From NCBI RefSeq assembly GCF_002117485.1, contig NZ_CP021030.1:3895501-3959500 (forward strand): a stretch of 64,000 nucleotides of DNA, written 5' to 3'. Of this stretch, positions 59,715 to 64,000 are shown piece by piece. The notes beneath the pieces were generated by a model, which had not been told where the DNA came from, made no database searches, and saw only the letters and a program-made list of their open reading frames with translations. Both the position numbers and the translations under genes were made by a program. Within the stretch, counting starts at the first letter, position 1. The number at the start of each line of letters is the position of its first letter. Source of the stretch: Rhizobium sp. NXC14 (lineage in GTDB: Bacteria; Pseudomonadota; Alphaproteobacteria; Rhizobiales; Rhizobiaceae).

Positions 59715-60203
59715 ATGGCGAAAGAGATCGAGCGGAAGTTTCTTGTACGCGGCGATGGATGGCGTTCCGCCGTCGAGAGCAAGTCTGTCCTGAGACAGGG
59801 TTACATCGCCTCGATGGACGACCGTTCCGTCCGCGTTCGCACCCTCGACGGCAGGAAAGCGAAGCTGACGATCAAGATTGGCCGCAGTGCCATCACCCGT
59901 GGCGAATTCGAATATGACATCCCGATTGCCGATGCCGAGGAGCTGCTGCAGAGCGCGATCGGCGTCGTCATCGAGAAGACGCGCTACCGCGTCCCGCATC
60001 AAGGCTTCGTCTGGGAAGTCGACGTCTTTGCCGGTGAGCATCGCGGACTGGTGATTGCCGAAGTGGAGATGACGGCAGAAACTGACAAACCCGTCCTGCC
60101 CGCCTGGCTTGGCCGCGAAGTGACCGGCGATTTCCGCTACTCCAACCAGGCCCTTGCCACAGAATACGGGCACGACAGGCATGGCCTATCGCATTCGGCC
60201 TGA
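59715..60203 (+). CDS. CYTH domain protein (triphosphate tunnel metalloenzyme)
   Basis: This 162-residue protein begins with KEIERKFLVRGDGW, the ExExK signature of CYTH enzymes, which hydrolyse inorganic triphosphate or related substrates in a tunnel of beta-strands. Later acidic and basic strands (VRVRTLDGRKAKLTIKI, GLVIAEVEMT) complete it. ATG 59715 gives the family N-terminus; longer frames upstream are not supported. It overlaps the CHAD gene by 23 bases. Confidence 0.93.
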   Translation: MAKEIERKFLVRGDGWRSAVESKSVLRQGYIASMDDRSVRVRTLDGRKAKLTIKIGRSAITRGEFEYDIPIADAEELLQSAIGVVIEKTRYRVPHQGFVWEVDVFAGEHRGLVIAEVEMTAETDKPVLPAWLGREVTGDFRYSNQALATEYGHDRHGLSHSA

Positions 60204-61089
60204 CGCCGATTTCACCGAGGCATTCAGGAGCGTCGCGACTGAGCAGCTGGAAGGTGCCATTACCTTTCTCGAAGAGCGGCCGGACGGTGCGCACGAGGCG
60301 ATCCATTCCTTCCGAAAAAACCTGAAGCGATTGCGCTCGCTCTACCGGCTCGTCGCGCGCGAGGTGCCGGATTTCCAGAAACAGGAAAATGCAAGACTGC
60401 GTGATGCCGCGCGCTCGCTTTCGGCAATCCGCGACGCTGCCGCGCTCATCGGCACCGCCCAATATTTGCAGCATTCAGCCCGCGGGCAAGAGGAAAGCGA
60501 GGCGCTCGGCCGGATCGTCACCATTCTCGAGGGGCGCCGCGACTGGATGGCGGAGGCCGAGAGCGGCCTGCAACGGCGGCTGATAGAAGCCCCAGGCGTG
60601 CTGAAGGAGGCAATCGCGGCTTTGGATGGCATTTCCTTCGATGGCAGCCACCGCAAGAACGCACGCATGCTGGCGAAGAGCTGGCGCCGCACCGCGCGCA
60701 AGGCCAAGGCGGCACTTGCCAGATGCCACGGCGATGCATCAGCCGGGGATTTCCATGATCTGCGCAAACGCTCCTATGATTATCGGCTCTACCACGCTCT
60801 TTTGCGCGACATCTGGCCGACCGCGATGAAGGCCAAGCGCGATGCGGCCAAGGAACTGGTCGAGGATCTCGGCCACATCCATGACCTTGCCGTACTCTGT
60901 GAGCTGGTCGAAGCCGAGCCGCAGCTCTTCACCCGCAACGACGATCTAGCGCATCTTCTTGACGCGATCATCTTCCGCCAGCAGGAAGACCGGCGGCACG
61001 CCCTCCTCAAAGCCGAAACCGTCTTCGCCGATGATCCCGATGAGGAATCGGAGCGTATCGAGCTTCTCTGGCTGACGGCTGCGAATTGA
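60181..61089 (+). CDS. CHAD domain protein
   Basis: This 302-residue helical protein has the CHAD signature of conserved His residues (EAIHSFRKNLKRLRSLYRL and later DFHDLRKRSYDYRLYHALL). CHAD domains bind polyphosphate. It follows and overlaps the CYTH gene by 23 bases in another frame, so the two are probably translated together, and they may handle polyphosphate or triphosphate. ATG 60181 was chosen; an earlier ATG at 60154 lies deeper in the CYTH gene. Confidence 0.92.
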   Translation: MAYRIRPDADFTEAFRSVATEQLEGAITFLEERPDGAHEAIHSFRKNLKRLRSLYRLVAREVPDFQKQENARLRDAARSLSAIRDAAALIGTAQYLQHSARGQEESEALGRIVTILEGRRDWMAEAESGLQRRLIEAPGVLKEAIAALDGISFDGSHRKNARMLAKSWRRTARKAKAALARCHGDASAGDFHDLRKRSYDYRLYHALLRDIWPTAMKAKRDAAKELVEDLGHIHDLAVLCELVEAEPQLFTRNDDLAHLLDAIIFRQQEDRRHALLKAETVFADDPDEESERIELLWLTAAN

Positions 61090-61176
61090 GCGATGGGCAG
61101 GCGCGATCCTGAAGACGGTAGGCCGCCTGCGCGGAAGGCAATTGCGCGAACGGTCAATTTTCTGTATTTCCCGCCC

Positions 61177-62106
61177 ATGACCGACAGCCTGACACACATC
61201 GGCCCGTTCCTGGTAGCGGCGCTCTACCATTTCGTATCCGTACCGCGCTTTGCCACCTTGCAGGCCCCGCTGCAGGCGCTGTGCGAGGAAAACGACATCA
61301 AGGGAACGCTGCTTCTGGCGCATGAGGGCATCAACGGTACGATCGCGGGACCGGATGCCGGCATTCACGCCGTGCTCGCCTTCCTGCGTGCCCAGCCGGA
61401 ATTTGCGAGCCTGGAGCACAAGGAAAGCCGCGCCTCGAAAATGCCCTTCCTGCGCATGAAGGTGAAGCTGAAGAAGGAAATCGTCACCATGGGCGTCGAG
61501 AACATCGACCCCAATAAGACTGTCGGTACTTATGTGGCGCCCAGGGACTGGAACGCGCTGATCTCCGATCCCGATACGATCGTCATCGACACCCGCAACG
61601 ACTATGAGACGGCAATCGGTACCTTTCGCGGCGCGCTCGACCCCAAGACCAAGACATTCCGCGAATTTCCTGATTGGGTGCGCCGGAATACGGGGCTGCA
61701 CAACAAGCCGAAGGTCGCCATGTATTGCACCGGCGGCATACGCTGCGAGAAGGCCACGGCCTTCATGAAGGCCGAGGGTTTCGACGAGGTCTATCATCTA
61801 AAGGGCGGCATTCTGAAATATCTGGAGGAAGTGCCGCAGGAAGAAAGCCTCTGGGAGGGCGCCTGTTTCGTCTTTGATGAGCGTGTATCCGTCGAATACG
61901 GCCTGAAGGAAGGCGAGCACCGGCTGTGCCACGCCTGCCGCAACCCGATCACTTCAGAGGAAATTGCCTCGCCGCTTTATGAGGAAGGCGTTTCCTGCAG
62001 CCACTGTTATCACACGAGGACAGAGGAAGACCGGCTGCGCTACCGTCAGCGGCAGCATCAGATCGCGCTGGCGAAAAAACGCGGCCAACGGCATATCGGC
62101 AGCTGA
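61177..62106 (+). CDS. trhO: tRNA uridine-34 hydroxylase (UPF0176, rhodanese-like)
   Basis: This 310-residue protein has the UPF0176 N-terminal acylphosphatase-like domain ([27 protein letters not shown]). A rhodanese domain follows with the catalytic Cys184 in [17 protein letters not shown]. At the C-terminus are two CxxC pairs (CHACRN and CSHCYH) that may bind zinc. TrhO makes 5-hydroxyuridine at tRNA position 34 using oxygen. ATG 61177 gives the family start; the frame is open from 61093. Confidence 0.94.
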   Translation: MTDSLTHIGPFLVAALYHFVSVPRFATLQAPLQALCEENDIKGTLLLAHEGINGTIAGPDAGIHAVLAFLRAQPEFASLEHKESRASKMPFLRMKVKLKKEIVTMGVENIDPNKTVGTYVAPRDWNALISDPDTIVIDTRNDYETAIGTFRGALDPKTKTFREFPDWVRRNTGLHNKPKVAMYCTGGIRCEKATAFMKAEGFDEVYHLKGGILKYLEEVPQEESLWEGACFVFDERVSVEYGLKEGEHRLCHACRNPITSEEIASPLYEEGVSCSHCYHTRTEEDRLRYRQRQHQIALAKKRGQRHIGS

Positions 62107-62131
62107 TGAGTTCGCCCCGGTGAGCTCGCCG

Positions 62132-64000
62132 TCAGGCCGCGCCGAGGCGGCGCCGGGTTGATTGCTCCGCAGTACGAAGCTCGTTCAGCATCTCGGTAAT
62201 TCGCTCGGCCGCCAGAGGCTTTCCGAACAAATAGCCCTGCAGACAGTCGCAGCCGAACAAGCGCATGGCAACCGCCTGTCCCTCTGTCTCGATGCCTTCC
62301 GCCGTCACCGGGATATCGAGCGAGCGGGCGAGCGCCACCGTTGCCTGCAGCATTTCGCGCTGGCGCTTGTCCTCGTTGACGCCCATGACCAGTGAGCGGT
62401 CGATCTTGATGCGGTCGAAGCCGAACTGTCTGAGATAGCCGATCGAAGAGAAGCCGGAACCGAAGTCATCAAGCGCCACTTTAACCCCCAGCCCCTTCAG
62501 CCGTTCAATCGACTGGCGAGTGCGCTGCGGATTCTGAATCATGTAACCTTCGGTGATCTCGAGCGTGATGCGGCTGGCCTCGATCTCCGTCTGCTTCAAC
62601 ACGTAGCGCACATAATCGGTGAAGGCGGGATTGCGGAACTGGCCGGGCGAGACATTGACCGAGACGTTCAGTTCCGGCCACTGCTTGGCCGTTTCGCAGG
62701 CCTTGCGCAGCACGAACAGGCCGAGCGATTCAATGAGGCCGCTGGTCTCGGCGATCGGAATGAACACCTCGGGCGAAACCGGGCCGTGGCCCGGACGGTT
62801 CCAGCGCACCAGCGCCTCGACGCCGGTCAGCGCATGCGTCCCCGCATCGACCAGCGGCTGATAGGCAAGCGTCAGGTCACCGCTTTCAATGGCGATTCTG
62901 AGATCGAGCTCCAGCGCATTGCGCTGCTGCCGGTCCGCATCCATCGACGGATCGTAAAGCATCATCCGCGCACGGCCCGCCTCCTTCGCCTTGTACATGG
63001 CAAGGTCGGAACGGCGCACCAGTTCCTCGCGATCGATTGCACCGGCAGGCGACATGGCGATGCCGATGCTGGCGCCAACGACGACAACACGGCGACCGAT
63101 CTCCAGCGGCTCGACGAGAAAATCAAGGATCTGCTCGGCAAGCTGGAGGGCGGCAGCGTTCTCGGCATCGGAGAGAAAGGCGATCGCAAATTCATCCCCG
63201 CCGATACGGGCGAGAACTGCGCCTTGCGGGATCAATACTTTAAGGCCGGCCGCGACCGCGCGGATCAACTGGTCGCCGGTGCCATGCCCATAGCTGTCAT
63301 TGACTTCCTTGAAACCGTCGAGGTCGAGATAGAGGAGCAGCACATTGCGTTTGCTCTGGCGCGCTTCGAGGACAAAACGATCGACGGCGAGCCCGAGGCC
63401 GTCGCGATTGGAAAGGCCGCTCAGCCTGTCGCGCAGCGCCTCTTCGCGCGCGCTGTTTTCCTCCGCCTTCAGGCGTCGGCCGGCCAACCAGCCGATGGCC
63501 AGCAGCACCACGAAGAAGAGCCCAACGAGACCGAGTGCCTGGATGACCATCGGCCGCACTTGCGCGTAGGCGATATTGCCGGGTGAGCGAGAATTCCAGA
63601 CGAGCTTGCCGATTGTTGCCCCCGACGGATCGGCGATAGGTACGAGATATTCGGCCGCGAAATTCGGCGGCGCCAGCCTCAGTCCGCCGATCACATAGGT
63701 CTGCCCGAGACCGGCCACCCTGTCGTCATCGAGATGGCGGGCGAAAATAAGATAACGGTGCTGCCCGGCGGGCGCATCAAGCGCGCCGGATTTCTTCCGC
63801 ACCAATGCCACACCGACAGCGGCAATGCCGCGTTTGCTGGTGATGAAACCGACCGCCTGGGGCGTCTCGGCCGTGCCGGCCGCCTTGACCGCGTCGAACA
63901 GTTTCCACAGCGAAGGCGCGAAGAAATCCGCCGGCGGCTCCTCCATCGGCTTGCCGTCGCGATAGGCCATGATCGAGTTCTTCGCATCATCGACAACGAT
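62132..64000 (-). CDS. CHASE4-GGDEF-EAL signalling protein, N-terminus outside window
   Basis: The frame is open to the right edge, so the gene is truncated at its N-terminus (about 622 residues visible). It starts in a CHASE4-like periplasmic domain (VVDDAKNSIMAYRDGKPM), then a membrane helix (VIQALGLVGLFFVVLLAIGW). A complete GGDEF domain follows (RIGGDEFAIAF), then an EAL domain (GVEALVRWNRPG, LEITEGY, DDFGSGFSSIGY, KIDRSLVM, EGIETEGQA). Both active sites are intact, so it may make and break c-di-GMP. The ATG at 63970 is probably internal. Confidence 0.93.
   Translation of the reverse strand: MVVDDAKNSIMAYRDGKPMEEPPADFFAPSLWKLFDAVKAAGTAETPQAVGFITSKRGIAAVGVALVRKKSGALDAPAGQHRYLIFARHLDDDRVAGLGQTYVIGGLRLAPPNFAAEYLVPIADPSGATIGKLVWNSRSPGNIAYAQVRPMVIQALGLVGLFFVVLLAIGWLAGRRLKAEENSAREEALRDRLSGLSNRDGLGLAVDRFVLEARQSKRNVLLLYLDLDGFKEVNDSYGHGTGDQLIRAVAAGLKVLIPQGAVLARIGGDEFAIAFLSDAENAAALQLAEQILDFLVEPLEIGRRVVVVGASIGIAMSPAGAIDREELVRRSDLAMYKAKEAGRARMMLYDPSMDADRQQRNALELDLRIAIESGDLTLAYQPLVDAGTHALTGVEALVRWNRPGHGPVSPEVFIPIAETSGLIESLGLFVLRKACETAKQWPELNVSVNVSPGQFRNPAFTDYVRYVLKQTEIEASRITLEITEGYMIQNPQRTRQSIERLKGLGVKVALDDFGSGFSSIGYLRQFGFDRIKIDRSLVMGVNEDKRQREMLQATVALARSLDIPVTAEGIETEGQAVAMRLFGCDCLQGYLFGKPLAAERITEMLNELRTAEQSTRRRLGAA

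Overview
The window looks like chromosomal DNA of a fast-growing Rhizobiales bacterium, most likely Rhizobium of the leguminosarum/etli type. The reasons are the high GC content, the clustered glycogen genes with an embedded phosphoglucomutase, the soxBDAG operon, the split three-gene pnt transhydrogenase, an aa3-type oxidase subunit IV, a perfect EcfG-type (GGAAC-N16-CGTT) promoter, an ornithine decarboxylase behind a long structured leader, and intergenic palindromes of the kind scattered through rhizobial genomes. The assignment comes from gene content only, because no database search was possible. I see no rRNA, tRNA, CRISPR array, transposase or prophage.

Layout. 1-3.8 kb: the end of a DUF2126 protein, a circularly permuted ATP-grasp/alpha-E fusion and a transglutaminase, together a predicted but uncharacterised peptide-synthesis or modification cassette. 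3.9-5.2 kb: a TadG-like von Willebrand protein with a strong terminator. 5.4-16.4 kb: glgP-glgB-glgC-glgA-pgm-glgX, tightly packed or overlapping, a complete glycogen synthesis and breakdown unit. 16.5-22.7 kb: a MaoC hydratase, then (minus strand) soxB-soxD-soxA-soxG and a VOC protein. 23-28.1 kb: a signalling island with a secreted FecR-domain protein bearing a His/Asp-rich tail, a CHASE2 adenylate cyclase, and a divergent cyclase whose sensor domain carries a c-type haem motif. 28.3-32.1 kb: rpsU with terminator, a TPR lipoprotein, an HWE-type histidine kinase and a DUF992 secreted protein with its own stress promoter. 32.1-35.5 kb: aa3 subunit IV, pntA1, pntA2, pntB. 35.7-38.9 kb: an EAL phosphodiesterase with a degenerate GGDEF, and a FeeM-like acyltransferase. 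39.2-42.5 kb: a TRAP transporter whose membrane genes converge on its binding-protein gene across a two-way terminator.

42.8-64 kb: assorted metabolism and regulation. This holds a class-I glutamine amidotransferase-like hydrolase, a LacI regulator with a 2-hydroxyacid dehydrogenase, a MarR regulator, a creatininase-family protein, and a CobW-type metallochaperone with a translationally coupled WD40 protein behind a Zur-like palindrome. It continues with cysE, a serine hydrolase, several GNAT acetyltransferases, ornithine decarboxylase with a speF-type leader and a divergent LysR gene, a DUF1007/NicO metal-efflux pair, a DUF533 protein, eda, an overlapping CYTH-CHAD pair, trhO, and a GGDEF-EAL protein cut by the right edge.

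The best candidates for under-described biology are the left-edge ATP-grasp/alpha-E/transglutaminase cassette, the FecR/CHASE2-cyclase/haem-cyclase island, the Zur-like box with the CobW-WD40 pair, and the EAL/FeeM pair.
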